A stretch of 15,930 nucleotides of DNA, taken from Zygnema cylindricum (Eukaryota > Streptophyta > Zygnematophyceae > Zygnematales > Zygnemataceae). A program made the position numbers and the translations under genes. The notes under the pieces were generated by a model. It searched no databases. It was not told the DNA's origin and saw only the letters and a list, made by a program, of their open reading frames with translations. Positions 15,837 through 15,930 of the stretch are shown piece after piece; the stretch's first letter is position 1; the number at the start of each line of letters is the position of its first letter. The stretch covers positions 1 through 15,930 of the forward strand of contig JBBHKE010000884.1 in assembly GCA_037447655.1 (NCBI GenBank). The letters are read 5' to 3'.

Positions 15837-15930
15837 GAGAGAGAGGGAGAAAGAGGGAGATGGAAAGGGAGAGGGAGAAGGAGAAGGAATGCTCCTTCAA
15901 GCTAGAGAGAGAAAAAAGGCAAGGGAGAGG
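15837..15930 (+). repeat. GA-rich purine tract running off the window
   Basis: GAGAGAGGGAGAAAGAGGGAG and similar purine words fill the last 90 bases, interrupted by GCTCCTTCAAGCT. This is simple-sequence DNA and its right boundary is outside the window. Confidence 0.8.

Noticed and set aside
1-15930. CRISPR array, tRNA, rRNA or bacterial signals
   Set aside because: Repeats are contiguous tandem or inverted copies without unique spacers, and I found no tRNA cloverleaf, rRNA segment or Shine-Dalgarno-led gene order.

Overview
The window looks like AT-rich intergenic DNA from a plant nuclear genome, dense in transposons, followed by a probable multi-exon gene. The evidence for a plant is a hAT transposase of the BED-finger plus DUF659 type, telo-box motifs (AGGGTTT) upstream of a TATA box, and U-rich introns with GT..AG ends. 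The GC-richer non-LTR reverse transcriptase with a C-terminal restriction-like endonuclease is of a type I associate with non-seed plants and algae. A bryophyte, lycophyte or fern is therefore my guess, but the sequence alone does not settle it. No rRNA, tRNA, CRISPR array or bacterial operon structure is visible.

Layout. Bases 1-2320 hold the 3' part of a non-LTR retrotransposon: a long open frame running in from the left edge, then a T-rich 3' UTR. Bases 2624-4122 are a foldback transposon with arms of about 330 bp and a TA target duplication; a 488-bp MITE is nested in its right arm. A related 217-bp MITE follows at 4198-4414. Bases 4738-8275 carry a decayed hAT transposon: a long, motif-rich end, a 507-bp tandem duplication that doubled the BED-finger exon, and a transposase pseudogene in a single frame broken by stop codons. 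Bases 8276-10555 are a thicket of tandem repeats, hairpins and inverted copies of the same hAT end. A third MITE (10558-10958), again flanked by TA, abuts the end of the right-hand hAT-type repeat.

The right third differs. A TATA box, a G-box and telo-boxes precede an ATG at 11231. Five exons with matching splice phases (11231-11330, 13074-13193, 13917-13993, 14125-14268, 14764-14883) would encode a 186-residue protein with an N-terminal signal peptide or anchor, two N-glycosylation sequons and two cysteines. A poly(A) signal lies 20 bases after the stop. I do not recognise this protein. Its introns hold a 14-bp E-box-containing satellite, several microsatellites, and complementary pyrimidine and purine tracts on either side of exon 3. 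The last kilobase shows no confident gene.

The elements do not cooperate in a pathway. The window is a record of nested insertion, local tandem duplication and decay next to one candidate host gene. The least ordinary items are the TA-flanked MITE/foldback family with its subterminal repeats, the long-ended hAT element, and the gene whose third exon may be looped out by flanking repeats.
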